A stretch of DNA of 64,000 nucleotides from Actinomadura meyerae (GCF_900188445.1 NZ_FZOR01000021.1:1-64000), one strand, 5' to 3'; shown: positions 7,451 to 16,716, numbered from the stretch's first letter. Numbers and translations: made by a program. The notes: generated from the sequence alone by a model not told the origin.

Positions 7451-9130
7451 GTGAACGACGAAACCGGACGACCGGAGCCAGCAGCCTCCCCGGACGCCCC
7501 CGCCAGCGCAAGCAGCTGCTGCGGTGTCAGCGCGTGCTGCACCGACGCCGAGCAGGCCGTAGACCCCGGTGCCACCGTCCAGCAGGCCAAGACCGACGCC
7601 GGCTGCGGCTGCGTCGAGCAGGGGCCGCTCGACGGGCTGCCGGTCGTGGTGATCGGCGCCGGACCGGTCGGGCTGGCCGCCGCCGCCCATCTGGCCGAAC
7701 GCGACCAGGACTTCCTCGTCCTGGAGGCCGGGGGAGAGGTGGGCGCGGCGATCTCAGAGTGGGGACACGTCCGGCTGTTCTCGCCATGGCGATACGACAC
7801 CGACGCCGCCGCCCGGCGGCTTCTGGAGCCGACCGGGTGGCGTCTGCCCGACCCCGAGGCCCTGCCGACCGGCGCCGAACTCCTCCGCGACTACCTGGCA
7901 CCGCTCGCCAAGGTCCCCGCGCTGGCCGGACGGATCCGCACCGGCACCCGCGTAGTGGCCGTGACCCGCCACGGCGTGGACGTGACCCGCACGGTCGGCC
8001 GCGAGGAGCGCCCGCTGCTGGTCCGCGCCGTGGGCCCGGACGGAGCCGTGGACGACATCGCCGCTCGCGCGGTCATCGACGCGTCCGGCACCTGGGGCCG
8101 CAGCAACCCGCTCGGCCACTCCGGCCTGCCCGCTCCCGGCGAGGACCAGGCAGCCGCCCACATCACCGGCCCGCTGCCGGACGTGCTGGGCCGTGACCGG
8201 TCCCGCTTCGCGGGCCGCCGCACCCTGGTGGTCGGGATGGGGCACTCGGCCGCCAACACCCTCCTCGCCCTGGCCGAACTCGCCGAGAACGAGCCCGGCA
8301 CCCGCATCACCTGGGCCGTGCGTGGCGCATCGGTGGCCCGGCTCTACGGCGGCGGCGACGCCGACGGCCTCCCCGCACGAGGCGCGCTCGGCACCCGCCT
8401 GAAGGCGGCCGTGGACAACGGTGAGATCGACCTGGTCCGCGGCTTCACCATCACCGGCGTCGCCACCCCGGACGGTGAAGCCGGATCCGTCCAGGTCAAC
8501 GGCCAGACTCCGGACGGCCCGCGCGTCCTGGAAGGCGACATCGTGGTCGCCGCGACGGGGTTCCGGCCCGACCTGGACATGCTGCGCGAGGTTCGGGTCG
8601 AACTCGACCCCGCCACCGAGGCACCCGCCAAGCTCGCCCCACTGATCGACCCCAACTTCCACAGCTGCGGGACCGTCCCGCCGCACGGCGAACGCGACCT
8701 CGCCCACCCCGAGCCCGGCTTCTACCTGGCCGGGATGAAGAGCTACGGCCGCGCCCCCACCTTCCTGATGGCCACCGGGTACGAGCAGGTCCGCTCCATC
8801 GTCGCCGCGCTCTCCGGCGACCGCGAGGCAGCCGACACCGTCCAGCTCGACCTGCCCGAGACCGGCGTGTGCTCCACCAGCCTGGTCACCGACGACCTGC
8901 TACCGGGCGCCGCCAACCCGAGCGCCGGCCAGGATGACGGCTGCGGGACTTCGTGCTCCACCGAGGCGACGCCCGCCCCGGCCGCCCAGTCCGAACCCGA
9001 CGGCGGATCATGCTGCGGCCCCACGGCCCCCGAACCGGTCAGCATCGGCATCGGAGCCCCCGCTGGCCTGGGATTCGCAACCGGGCACGTGCACGGCTAC
9101 TCCGGAGAGGCCGAACACAGTGGTGCCTGA
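7451..9130 (+). CDS. FAD/NAD(P)-dependent oxidoreductase with Cys-rich N- and C-terminal tails
   Basis: The GTG at 7451 follows AAGGAG by 5 bases and opens 559 residues. The core is a flavin monooxygenase-like fold: FAD motif VVVIGAGPVGLAAAAHLAE (about residues 65-83), then WGHVRLFSPWRYD, a second Rossmann motif LVVGMGHSAANTLLALAE, and the VAATGFRPD closing motif. Both ends carry cysteine clusters not needed for the fold. The N-terminus has SSCCGVSACC and later AGCGCVEQ; the C-terminus has DDGCGTSCS and GGSCCGP, then a His-containing end (GHVHGY). Cys pairs of this kind bind As(III) in ArsD/ArsA-type proteins, so capture of trivalent arsenicals for oxidation is a reasonable inference. It is in an operon with the Cys-rich peptide, the MFS exporter and a second flavoprotein. 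Confidence 0.75.
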   Translation: MNDETGRPEPAASPDAPASASSCCGVSACCTDAEQAVDPGATVQQAKTDAGCGCVEQGPLDGLPVVVIGAGPVGLAAAAHLAERDQDFLVLEAGGEVGAAISEWGHVRLFSPWRYDTDAAARRLLEPTGWRLPDPEALPTGAELLRDYLAPLAKVPALAGRIRTGTRVVAVTRHGVDVTRTVGREERPLLVRAVGPDGAVDDIAARAVIDASGTWGRSNPLGHSGLPAPGEDQAAAHITGPLPDVLGRDRSRFAGRRTLVVGMGHSAANTLLALAELAENEPGTRITWAVRGASVARLYGGGDADGLPARGALGTRLKAAVDNGEIDLVRGFTITGVATPDGEAGSVQVNGQTPDGPRVLEGDIVVAATGFRPDLDMLREVRVELDPATEAPAKLAPLIDPNFHSCGTVPPHGERDLAHPEPGFYLAGMKSYGRAPTFLMATGYEQVRSIVAALSGDREAADTVQLDLPETGVCSTSLVTDDLLPGAANPSAGQDDGCGTSCSTEATPAPAAQSEPDGGSCCGPTAPEPVSIGIGAPAGLGFATGHVHGYSGEAEHSGA

Positions 9131-9145
9131 CGGGGCGACGACCTG

Positions 9146-10474
9146 ATGAGCCGTGGCACTCCCGCACCGGGATCGGCGGCGGACACCTCCGCCGCCGGCC
9201 CCGGCACGGTGTCCCGCGTCCCGCTGCTCGCCCTCTGCGTCACCGAGATCACCAGCTGGGGCGTGCTCTACTACGCCTTCCCCGTCCTCGCGCACGACAT
9301 CACCCGCGACACCGGCTGGTCCACCGCGGCCATCACCGCCGCGTTCTCCGCCTCGCTCATCGTCGCCGCGTTGGGCGGCGTCCCGGTCGGGCGCGCGCTG
9401 GACCGGCACGGCCCCCGCGTCCTGATGACCGGCGGCTCGGCGCTCGCCGTGCTCGCCGTCCTAGCCGTGGCCGCCGCGCCCACCCTCTGGACGTTCGCCG
9501 GAGCCTGGCTGCTGGCCGGCGTCGCGATGTCCGCCGTGCTGTACCAGCCCGCCTTCGCCGCGCTCACCCGCTACTACGCGCCGCGCCACCTCGGCGCCCT
9601 GACCACTCTCACGCTGGTCGCAGGCCTGGCCAGCACGGTCTTCGCGCCGCTCACTGACACACTGTCGGCCCACCTGACCTGGCGCGGCGTCTACCTCGTG
9701 CTGGCCGCCGTCCTGGCGGTCGTGACCGTCCCGCTGCACCTGCTGGCCCTGCACCGCCCCTGGCCCCCGCCACCCCAGGCCTCACCGGACAAGCCCAGCC
9801 GCCCGCACGAGCAGACCGGGTCCGAGGTGTCGGCCACCATGCGCAGCAGGCCGTTTCTCCTATTGGCCGCCGCGCTCACCCTGTCGGCGTTCGCGATGTA
9901 CGCGGTAATGATCAACCTCATCCCGCTGCTCACCTCCCGCGGAGCCAGCGGCAGCACCGCCGCCTGGGCGCTCGGCCTCGGCGGGATCGGCCAGGTCACC
10001 GGGCGCCTCGGCTACGGCGCCCTCGTCCGCCGCACCAGCGTCCGCGCACGGACCGTCTGGATCCTCGCCCTGTCGGCCGCCACCACCGCCGCCCTCGCCG
10101 CCATCCCCGGACCCGTGCCGCTGCTCATCGCCGTCGCCTTCCTCGCCGGCACGACCCGGGGCATCGCCACTCTGCTCCAGGCGACCGCCGTCTCCGACCG
10201 CTGGGGCACCGCGTCCTACGGCGCCCTGTCGGGCATCCTCGCCGCGCCCATCACCACCGCCACCGCCGTGGCGCCCTTCGCCGGAGCCGCCATCGCCGCC
10301 GGACTCGGCGGATACCCCCGCATGTTTCTGGTGCTGACCGTCATCGCCGTCCTGGCCGCAGTACTCGCCGCCGGTACCGCAACGGCCCGCACCACAGGAC
10401 GCCGGCCGTCGGCCGCACCATCGGCAGTACGCATGCCCGCCCCGCGCCTGGCACCGCGCAGGAACGAGGAATGA
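9146..10474 (+). CDS. MFS transporter of the arsenic operon
   Basis: This 442-residue, 12-helix major facilitator has two six-helix halves joined by a polar loop (PWPPPPQASPDKPSRPHEQTGS split over residues about 207-230). Motif A is seen as GRALDRHGPRVL after helix 2, and a weaker copy GYGALVRRTSVRART occurs in the second half. It starts 15 bp after the flavoprotein stop and ends 3 bp before the next gene, so it is in the same operon. Export of an oxidised or organic arsenical made by the flavoproteins is inferred from context. It does not look like ArsB, Acr3 or ArsP. Confidence 0.8.
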   Translation: MSRGTPAPGSAADTSAAGPGTVSRVPLLALCVTEITSWGVLYYAFPVLAHDITRDTGWSTAAITAAFSASLIVAALGGVPVGRALDRHGPRVLMTGGSALAVLAVLAVAAAPTLWTFAGAWLLAGVAMSAVLYQPAFAALTRYYAPRHLGALTTLTLVAGLASTVFAPLTDTLSAHLTWRGVYLVLAAVLAVVTVPLHLLALHRPWPPPPQASPDKPSRPHEQTGSEVSATMRSRPFLLLAAALTLSAFAMYAVMINLIPLLTSRGASGSTAAWALGLGGIGQVTGRLGYGALVRRTSVRARTVWILALSAATTAALAAIPGPVPLLIAVAFLAGTTRGIATLLQATAVSDRWGTASYGALSGILAAPITTATAVAPFAGAAIAAGLGGYPRMFLVLTVIAVLAAVLAAGTATARTTGRRPSAAPSAVRMPAPRLAPRRNEE

Positions 10475-10477
10475 CAC

Positions 10478-11542
10478 ATGCCTACCAATGTTCTCGACGT
10501 CGCCGTCATCGGTGGCGGTCAGGCGGGTCTGGCCGCCGGTTTCTACCTGCGCCGCAGTGGCAGGGAGTTCGCGATCTTCGACGCACAGGAAGAGCCGGGC
10601 GGGGCTTGGCCGCATATGTGGGAGTCGCTACGGCTGTTCTCACCCGCCCGCTACAGCTCGCTCCCAGGCTGGCCGATGCCGCCCTGGAATCACGGCTACC
10701 CACCCGGCGCCCACGTCGTCGACTACCTGACCGCCTACGAGAAGCGCTACGACCTGCCGATACACCGGCCAGTGCGCATCCACGCGGTGCACCGCGACGG
10801 CGATCTCTTCCGTTTGGACAGCGCGACCGAGTTCTGGTGGGCCCGGCACGTCATCAGCGCGACAGGGACCTGGTGGCGCCCCTACCTGCCCTACTATCCG
10901 GGACGCGGCGACTACCAAGGCCGTCAGCTCCATACCGCGCAGTACCGCACGCCCGATGACTTCCGCGAGCAGCGCGTCGTGGTGGTCGGCGCGGGTAACT
11001 CCGCCGCCCAGATCACCGCAGACCTGCAGTCGCGGGCGACAACGATCTGGACGACCCTGCGCCCGCCGCGCTTCCTCCCCGACGACCTCGACGGACGTGC
11101 CCTCTTTGAGTTGGCCACTCGCCGTATCCGCCAGCTCCGCGATGGGCACGCCGACTCCGGCGGCATCGGCGGACTGGGCGACATTGTCGCCGTGCCTGCG
11201 GTACGGGACGCCCGGGATCGGGGCGTTCTGCGCGCCCAGCCGATGTTCGACCGCCTTACCCCAACCGGCGTGGCCTGGCCCGACGGCAGAATCGAGGACT
11301 GCGATGCGATCATCTGGTGCACCGGCTTCCGCCCGGCGCTGAGTCACCTCACGCCGCTCGGCCTGCGTGACGGGACGGGGCGCATACCGACCGGCGGTGG
11401 AACCCGGTCATTGGCTGAACCCCGGCTGCACCTGCTCGGATACGGCGACTGGACGGGCCCCGGCTCGGCGACCCTGGTCGGCTCTGCCAGAACCGCCCGA
11501 GACGCCGTCCGCGACATCACCGCCCAACTCGACCTCGAATAG
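10478..11542 (+). CDS. ArsO-like flavin-dependent monooxygenase, second copy
   Basis: It has 354 residues with FAD motif VAVIGGGQAGLAAGFYL, signature GGAWPHMWESLRLFSPARYSSLPGW split across residues about 40-65, NADPH motif VVVVGAGNSAAQITADL, and IIWCTGFRPALSHL. It aligns along its length with the flavoprotein at 5682 but keeps different surface residues, so the two are paralogues, not a recent duplication. It is the last gene of the operon that begins with the Cys-rich peptide. Baeyer-Villiger-type or N-hydroxylating activity cannot be excluded, but the arsenic context favours an ArsO-like role. Confidence 0.78.
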   Translation: MPTNVLDVAVIGGGQAGLAAGFYLRRSGREFAIFDAQEEPGGAWPHMWESLRLFSPARYSSLPGWPMPPWNHGYPPGAHVVDYLTAYEKRYDLPIHRPVRIHAVHRDGDLFRLDSATEFWWARHVISATGTWWRPYLPYYPGRGDYQGRQLHTAQYRTPDDFREQRVVVVGAGNSAAQITADLQSRATTIWTTLRPPRFLPDDLDGRALFELATRRIRQLRDGHADSGGIGGLGDIVAVPAVRDARDRGVLRAQPMFDRLTPTGVAWPDGRIEDCDAIIWCTGFRPALSHLTPLGLRDGTGRIPTGGGTRSLAEPRLHLLGYGDWTGPGSATLVGSARTARDAVRDITAQLDLE

Positions 11543-11609
11543 ACCGCCGGCACACCTCCCGGCCGTGTTCTCTGCGGGCAGGCTGGATCCAGTAGGTGCC
11601 AGAAGGCGC

Positions 11610-11984
11610 CTATCCCGCCGGTGCCGTGGGGACGTCCGGCAGGAGTGCCTTCAGCACGGCACGCAGTTCTGCGTAGCGCCTGCGTTGATACCCGGTGAAC
11701 AGCACGGTGTGCGAGTTACCTCCGATCGCCGTCTCTTTGGTCGTCCCCAGCGCCTTCACGGTCTTGACATCTTCGGCTGTAGCCATGAAGACGCACCCGT
11801 TGACCAGCATCGTGGGATCTTTCCATTGCACTTGGACGATGTCGGCCAAGGGGATCACCGTGTGCCGCTCGGCTGCTATGCGTGCCAAGCCGCTTCGGCG
11901 TATCTCCACGTGGTCGCCGCGCAAGGTCACCGTGGCCAGATGCGCCTTGATCGTCCGGGGCTCGCGCTTACGGAGGTCGGCCAT
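11610..11984 (-). CDS. DUF4429-like PH-fold protein
   Basis: This small cytoplasmic protein of 124 residues starts at the ATG at 11984 (MADLRKREPRTIKAHLATVTL); an upstream start at 12017 is less likely. The pattern of short beta strands (GDHVEIRRSG, HTVIPLADIVQVQWKDPT, LVNGCVFM, SHTVLFTGYQRRRYAELRAVL) fits the PH-like DUF4429 family of actinobacteria, whose function is unknown. It converges with the end of the arsenic operon and has no evident tie to it. Confidence 0.6.
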   Translation of the reverse strand: MADLRKREPRTIKAHLATVTLRGDHVEIRRSGLARIAAERHTVIPLADIVQVQWKDPTMLVNGCVFMATAEDVKTVKALGTTKETAIGGNSHTVLFTGYQRRRYAELRAVLKALLPDVPTAPAG

Positions 11985-12315
11985 GACCGCATCCTCGCAC
12001 CACCCGGGAGCCGTCAACCTCCGCCGATTTGCGCAACCACCTGACCGCCGTCGGCTCCACCAAGATCACCGTCATCCCTTCCAACAACCGACGGGATGCA
12101 CTTGGCGATCGTCCACTCAGCCAAGCCGAGGCCTGCCTCAAGGGGCCGCAGGCTGTACGTCGTCTCACCACGCCACGGAACGTATGTCCCTCAATGATCA
12201 TCTATCGAGTGGTGAGGATGCACCCGACAGCATGGGAAGACACACCCCCGAAAGACTTCGTGTTTGTGTCGTTTGACATGGTCGTCGGGCGTATTTCACC
12301 TTAGGCTCCGGCGAT
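11985..12315. other. intergenic region without a supported gene
   Basis: About 330 bp separate the DUF4429-like gene from the lipoprotein gene. Short frames exist but have poor codon bias. TTGACA at 12273-12278 is a possible -35 for the lipoprotein, though no good -10 lies at standard spacing. Confidence 0.35.
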
Positions 12316-13071
12316 ATGGCTCGCCGTACTGGGCTCGTCATCGCCCCGCTGCTGATCTTTGTTCTGTTCGGACTTGCGGGATGCGGCAACGGTGGCGGTG
12401 CCCAGGGGTCGTACAAGCCGACGTTCCTTCCCTTCAAGATCAGTTATAGTCCGGGAAGCGGGATGGTCGTCACCGGCGACAAGTCGGTCGTGACGCCGCT
12501 GGGGGAGTTCTCGATCGGCGCCAAGTACTCGCTGCCTCGGCGGCCTGCCGATGCCATCCGTGTGGTGCTCCGGGACCGGTCAGTCGGTTTCGACGAGGTC
12601 TATGATCTCGGCGGTCATGCGGGCGAGTTCGAGGCCACCCTGGACGGTACGACGAAGGTCCAGGTCCGCGACCGGACGGTCACGATCGATGTCACTCAGG
12701 TCGAGACGAGGAGCATCGAGTTCAGGCCCGCTCAGGCCGCTGCCCAGGAGGCACCGCCGAACCTGCTGAACAAAGGAATCGACAGGTGGAACGGCTACTG
12801 GGATGACGCGTTCTACAGTCCACTGGCCCTGAGTCGATGGGCCTACGGCGACTCCACCATGGGGAAGTGGTACGGCCTGGGGTTCGTCTGGTTCTTGATC
12901 CGACTTGTGCTCGCGCTCATTCTCGGAATCCTGGACATCGTTCTCGTCCTGGTTTGCGTTTTCGCAGCCTGCTTCTACGTCTTCTTCGGTGGCACCGGCC
13001 GGAACATTGCCTACGGATTATCCTGCCTGTTCGGATGCCTCGCCTTCTATTCCGTTCGAGTCCTCAGATGA
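12316..13071 (+). CDS. predicted lipoprotein with C-terminal membrane helices, unknown function
   Basis: I do not recognise the family. The 251-residue chain begins with a signal segment and lipobox, LLIFVLFGLAGCGN, with the candidate lipidated Cys at residue 23. A soluble, beta-rich middle follows (LGEFSIGAKYSL, AIRVVLRDRSVGFDEVYDL, TTKVQVRDRTVTIDV). The C-terminal third holds two hydrophobic helices (WFLIRLVLALILGILDIVLV and VCVFAACFYVFFGG) and a last short one. The mix of a lipid anchor and membrane helices is unusual; the N-terminal segment could instead be an uncleaved helix. GC is lower than its neighbours, suggesting separate acquisition. It stands alone between convergent or unrelated genes. 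Confidence 0.6.
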   Translation: MARRTGLVIAPLLIFVLFGLAGCGNGGGAQGSYKPTFLPFKISYSPGSGMVVTGDKSVVTPLGEFSIGAKYSLPRRPADAIRVVLRDRSVGFDEVYDLGGHAGEFEATLDGTTKVQVRDRTVTIDVTQVETRSIEFRPAQAAAQEAPPNLLNKGIDRWNGYWDDAFYSPLALSRWAYGDSTMGKWYGLGFVWFLIRLVLALILGILDIVLVLVCVFAACFYVFFGGTGRNIAYGLSCLFGCLAFYSVRVLR

Positions 13072-13323
13072 AACTTGATGTCCGCGAGCCGATCGCATCC
13101 TGTGCCGGCCATCTCTGCCCAATGGCTTCGCCGGTTTGAGGGTGTGGACAGAGGTACAAAGCCCGCTCAGTTCGGGCGTCGTAACGGTGGGCGTCGGTGC
13201 GGTGGCCTGCGGGAGGGGAACGCCTTGACCGCGTGGGACCGCAGGGCGCGCTGGTGCCGTGGCGTTCTGCCAAGTGCACTACGCGCTCCCGCGGTCCCCG
13301 TCAGGCTGTGTTTCAGTGTGGGC

Positions 13324-15060
13324 TCAGGCGGACCTGGTCCGGGTGCACTTTAGTTTTGTGCCTTCCCAGCGGCAGGTCTGCTGGTAGTCGGAGCGGAATG
13401 GGGCGCCGACCCAGGGGTAGCGGTCGTCGGGTTGTTCGGTGGGCATGACGCCGGTGAAGTTGGCGGCGTCATCGATGCTTCCGGTGCCGGTGTACTTGGT
13501 CTGCATCGGATAGGGGTAGACGGGCCGGGTCCGGACGGTCCGGTCGCCGTCCTTCTTCGCGGCGGTGATCTTCTCGGGTGCGGTGCCCTTCTCGACCCAG
13601 TCGTAGATGGGTGTGAACAGGTCGAAGGTGTCGGGTCCGTATCCCTGGACGCAGTGGTAGACGCCGGGGAACAGGAAGGTTCGGGCGAACCGTCCAGTGG
13701 CCTTGGGGCCGCCCATCCGCTGGGTGAGGGCGTGGTGGTAGGCCAGGGTGCTCTCGGTCGGGATGGCGGGGTCGGCCCAGCCGTGCCACATGATGAGCTT
13801 GCCGCCGCGGTCGCGGAAGCGGGTGAGGTCGGGGTCGGTGGAGTCGTAGATGCCGCTCATCTCGCGCAGTTTCTTGAAGGTGCGCAGGTCGAAGCGGTGG
13901 TCCTTGAGGGTGTAGGACGCGGGTGGGTTGTTCCAGGACGCGAAGTACTTGAGGTAGTTGTAGCCGAGGGACTCCAGGCCGCCGGTCTGGCCTTGGGGTG
14001 CGATCACGTAGCCGAGCCAGGCGGCTTCGGTTCCCTTGGCGAGTCCGGCGGGGAACAGCCGTCGGCCCTTGGCGTCGACCGGTCCCTGGTAGATCTTGCG
14101 GACCACGTCGACCTGGTCTCTGGTCAGGCAGGTCGGTTGGGGCGAGGCGGTGGGGCAGCGCAGCGTGCCGGGATCGAAGTCGCAGTTGCGCGGGTTGTTG
14201 ATGAGGCCGTCGGTGAGCCCGTCGGTGGCGTCGCAGGCCTGCATGACCTTGCTCTGCAGGAGCGGCAGCTTGTCCGGGCCGAGGATCTGGCGGCCCTTGT
14301 CGTCGGTGTTGACGGTGGCGATCCAGGGGAAGAACTCGCCGGCCAGTGCGACGAGGTTGTTGCCGGGGGCGCCGGCGATGATGCCGTCGAAGTCGTCGGG
14401 GTAGCGCTGGGCCTCCATCAGCGCCTGCCGGCCGCCGTTGGAGCAACCGGCGAAGTAGGAGTACTGGGGCGCCTGCCCGTAGTAGGCCTTGGTGACCGCC
14501 TTGGCGACAAGCGCGGTGACGTGCTCGGACCGGTAGGCCATGTCGATTCGCAGCTGCGGGTCCGAGTGGGCCCAGAGGGCGTCTCGCGAGTCGACGCCGA
14601 TGTGGCCGCCGTTGCTGGCGCCGAGGACGACGCGCCCGTCGTCGGGGGGCGCGCATCCGCCGGGGAGGAAGTGGTTGGGGTTGTCGGGGGCGGCGAATCC
14701 GCAGAAGCCGCCGCAGCCGAGCTGCACGTAGCGTCCGGTCCAGCCCTGCTCGGGGAGCCGGAGCTCGAACTGGATCTGGGGTGAGACGTAGCCCTTGACC
14801 TGGCAGTAGGCGGGCTTGTCGGCGGTGGCGGCGACGTGCGTCGCGGAGATGATCCTTGTGGGGGCATCTGGCAGGGCGGTGAGGTCCAGGCCGGTGAGCT
14901 GCTGGCAGGGGACGGCCGCCGCCGTCGGTGTGGTGGTGCCGGCTCTGGCCGGTGTTCTGCCGGTGAGGGCCTGGGCGGCGGTGACCGTCATCAGTACGGC
15001 CATGAGGGTGCCGATGATCAGGAGTGTCGGTCTGGTTTTGGGCAGGCTTACGCGTCTCAT
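13324..15060 (-). CDS. secreted tannase/feruloyl esterase-family hydrolase
   Basis: This serine esterase of the tannase family (578 residues) has an N-terminal signal/anchor (TLLIIGTLMAVLMTVTAAQAL). The nucleophile lies in GCSNGGR near residue 206, flanked by the family's characteristic Cys next to Ser. The histidine is in FPGVYHCVQG with its neighbouring Cys, forming the CS-D-HC arrangement known for this family. The acid is expected in WHGWADPAIP. Substrates in the family are gallate, ferulate and other aromatic or small esters. It lies 91 bp downstream of the acyl-CoA ligase on the same strand, so the released acid may feed the CoA-dependent pathway encoded here. Confidence 0.85.
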   Translation of the reverse strand: MRRVSLPKTRPTLLIIGTLMAVLMTVTAAQALTGRTPARAGTTTPTAAAVPCQQLTGLDLTALPDAPTRIISATHVAATADKPAYCQVKGYVSPQIQFELRLPEQGWTGRYVQLGCGGFCGFAAPDNPNHFLPGGCAPPDDGRVVLGASNGGHIGVDSRDALWAHSDPQLRIDMAYRSEHVTALVAKAVTKAYYGQAPQYSYFAGCSNGGRQALMEAQRYPDDFDGIIAGAPGNNLVALAGEFFPWIATVNTDDKGRQILGPDKLPLLQSKVMQACDATDGLTDGLINNPRNCDFDPGTLRCPTASPQPTCLTRDQVDVVRKIYQGPVDAKGRRLFPAGLAKGTEAAWLGYVIAPQGQTGGLESLGYNYLKYFASWNNPPASYTLKDHRFDLRTFKKLREMSGIYDSTDPDLTRFRDRGGKLIMWHGWADPAIPTESTLAYHHALTQRMGGPKATGRFARTFLFPGVYHCVQGYGPDTFDLFTPIYDWVEKGTAPEKITAAKKDGDRTVRTRPVYPYPMQTKYTGTGSIDDAANFTGVMPTEQPDDRYPWVGAPFRSDYQQTCRWEGTKLKCTRTRSA

Positions 15061-15151
15061 GTGGGGTGGGTGTCCTTCCGCCGGGGGTGCAGCAGAGGAC
15101 CGCTCTGCTGCGGTCGGAAACGGGTGAGGGCGTTGCGGGGAGGGTGGGTGG

Positions 15152-16711
15152 TCAGTTGACCTGGCGGCTGCGGCCGGACCAGTACGGTGCCCGCAGCGAC
15201 TTCTTGTCGATCTTGCCTGCGGGGTTGGTGGGCAGGGAGTCGATGAAGTCGACGCTCTTGGGCGCCCAGACGCTTCCCTTGTGCTCCTTGACCAGGGCGA
15301 TGAGCTCGTCGGGTTCGACCGGGCTGCCCGGCCGGACGACCACGAGCGCCTTGACCGCCTCGCCCCACCGCGGGTCCGGGACGCCGATGACGGCGCACTG
15401 GGCGACGGCGGGGTGGGTGATCAGGACGTCCTCGATCTGGCGGGGGAAGACGTTGAAGCCGCCGGTGACGATCATGTCCTTCTTGCGGTCGACGATGAAG
15501 ACGTAGCCGGCGTCGTCGATGTAGCCGATGTCGCCGGACCGTACCCAGCCGTCCTGCATCGCCTCGGCGTCCCGGTCGGCGTCGACGTAGCCGACCATCT
15601 GCCCGGGCTGGGACGCGCAGATCTCACCGGTCTCGCCCGGCGGCAGGAGGTTGCCGTCGGCGTCGCGGACGGTCAGATCGACGTGGTACATCGCGCGTCC
15701 GGCCGAGGCCAGCCGGGCGATCCACTCGGGGGAGTCCAGGCGGTGGTCTTCCTTGCGCAGGCAGGTCATGTAGCCGGGCTCGGTTCCGGCGTAGGTCTGG
15801 GCGAAGACCGGCCCGAAGGTCTCCAGGGCGCGGCGGAGCCCGTCGGGGGCCATGGGGGAGCCCGCGTAGATGATCGTGCGGAGCGTGGACAGGTCGGCCT
15901 TCTCGCGGCGGGGGTGGTCCAGCAGCATGTACACGATCGTGGGGACGACGGCGGTGGCCGTCACGCCCTCCCGTTCGATGGTGTCCAGCAGCAGGTCGAG
16001 GTCGAAACCGGGCAGCAGGACGTTCGTGCCGCCGCGCATGAAGACGGGCATCACGAAGGTCTGGGTGAAGTGCGTGAGCGGCGCGGCGTGCGCGAAGACC
16101 TCGCCGGGGCGGATGTCGCCGATCTCCAGGCCGGCGGTGATGGCGTAGTGCGACCAGGTGGCGTGGGTCTGCAGGACGCCCTTGGGGACGCCCGTGGTTC
16201 CCGAGGTGAACCCGACGAAGGCCAGGTCGTCGACGCTGATGTCCACGTCCGGGGCAGTCGAGGGCTGCGTCGCGAAGGCGGTCTCGTAGTCCAGGACGTC
16301 CGCCGCGGGGGTGCCGCCGCCGAGCCGGATGACGTGCCGGAGTTCGGGGAGCCGGTCGCGGATCTGCGTGATCTGGCCGTCGAAGGATTCGTGGTAGATC
16401 AGCGTCGAGGCCCCGACCTCGTCGAGGAAGTAGTGGAAGTCCTCGGCGGAGGCGCGCGTGGGCATCTGGGTGACCGCCGCGCCCGCCTTCCAGATCCCGC
16501 ACATCGTCGGGATGAATTCCAGGCAGTTCGGCATCAGGAGCCCCACCCGATGCCCGTTGCCGACTCCGAGGCCGGTGAGCCCGTTACCGACCCGGTTGGC
16601 CCACTGGCGCATCTGGGCGTAGCTGAGGCGCCGGTCGGCGTCCACGAGGGCGGTGCGGTCGGCGTAGTAGGTGCACGTCCGGTCGAAGACCTTGGGCAGA
16701 GTTCCCCACAT
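15152..16711 (-). CDS. AMP-forming acyl-CoA synthetase/ligase
   Basis: This is an ANL-superfamily enzyme (519 residues) that activates a carboxylic acid to its acyl-CoA via an adenylate. ATG 16711 follows GGAAGG by 8 bases and lies 5 bp after the nitronate monooxygenase stop. Motifs are VGFTSGTTGVPKGVLQTH (P-loop), AQTYAGTEPGY, DGWVRSGDIGYIDDAGYVFIVDRKKDMI split around residues 395-425, and the C-terminal catalytic lysine in NPAGKIDKKSLR. The chain resembles fatty- and aryl-acid CoA ligases, and the substrate is unknown. It supplies the CoA ester to the divergent thiolase, dehydratase and SDR enzymes. Confidence 0.9.
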   Translation of the reverse strand: MWGTLPKVFDRTCTYYADRTALVDADRRLSYAQMRQWANRVGNGLTGLGVGNGHRVGLLMPNCLEFIPTMCGIWKAGAAVTQMPTRASAEDFHYFLDEVGASTLIYHESFDGQITQIRDRLPELRHVIRLGGGTPAADVLDYETAFATQPSTAPDVDISVDDLAFVGFTSGTTGVPKGVLQTHATWSHYAITAGLEIGDIRPGEVFAHAAPLTHFTQTFVMPVFMRGGTNVLLPGFDLDLLLDTIEREGVTATAVVPTIVYMLLDHPRREKADLSTLRTIIYAGSPMAPDGLRRALETFGPVFAQTYAGTEPGYMTCLRKEDHRLDSPEWIARLASAGRAMYHVDLTVRDADGNLLPPGETGEICASQPGQMVGYVDADRDAEAMQDGWVRSGDIGYIDDAGYVFIVDRKKDMIVTGGFNVFPRQIEDVLITHPAVAQCAVIGVPDPRWGEAVKALVVVRPGSPVEPDELIALVKEHKGSVWAPKSVDFIDSLPTNPAGKIDKKSLRAPYWSGRSRQVN

Positions 16712-16716
16712 GGCGT

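Noticed and set aside
5682..11542. siderophore or secondary-metabolite N-hydroxylase cluster
   Set aside because: The three flavoproteins might suggest it, but no NRPS, PKS or carrier genes are present and each unit is tied to ArsR operators.
12029..12304. transposase remnant
   Set aside because: A short frame with a run resembling transposase language was considered, but no catalytic motif, terminal repeat or consistent frame could be found.
13432..14784. 450-codon open frame on the plus strand
   Set aside because: It is antisense to the tannase-family gene, Val/Gly/Gln-biased and without any recognisable motif: a GC-bias shadow.
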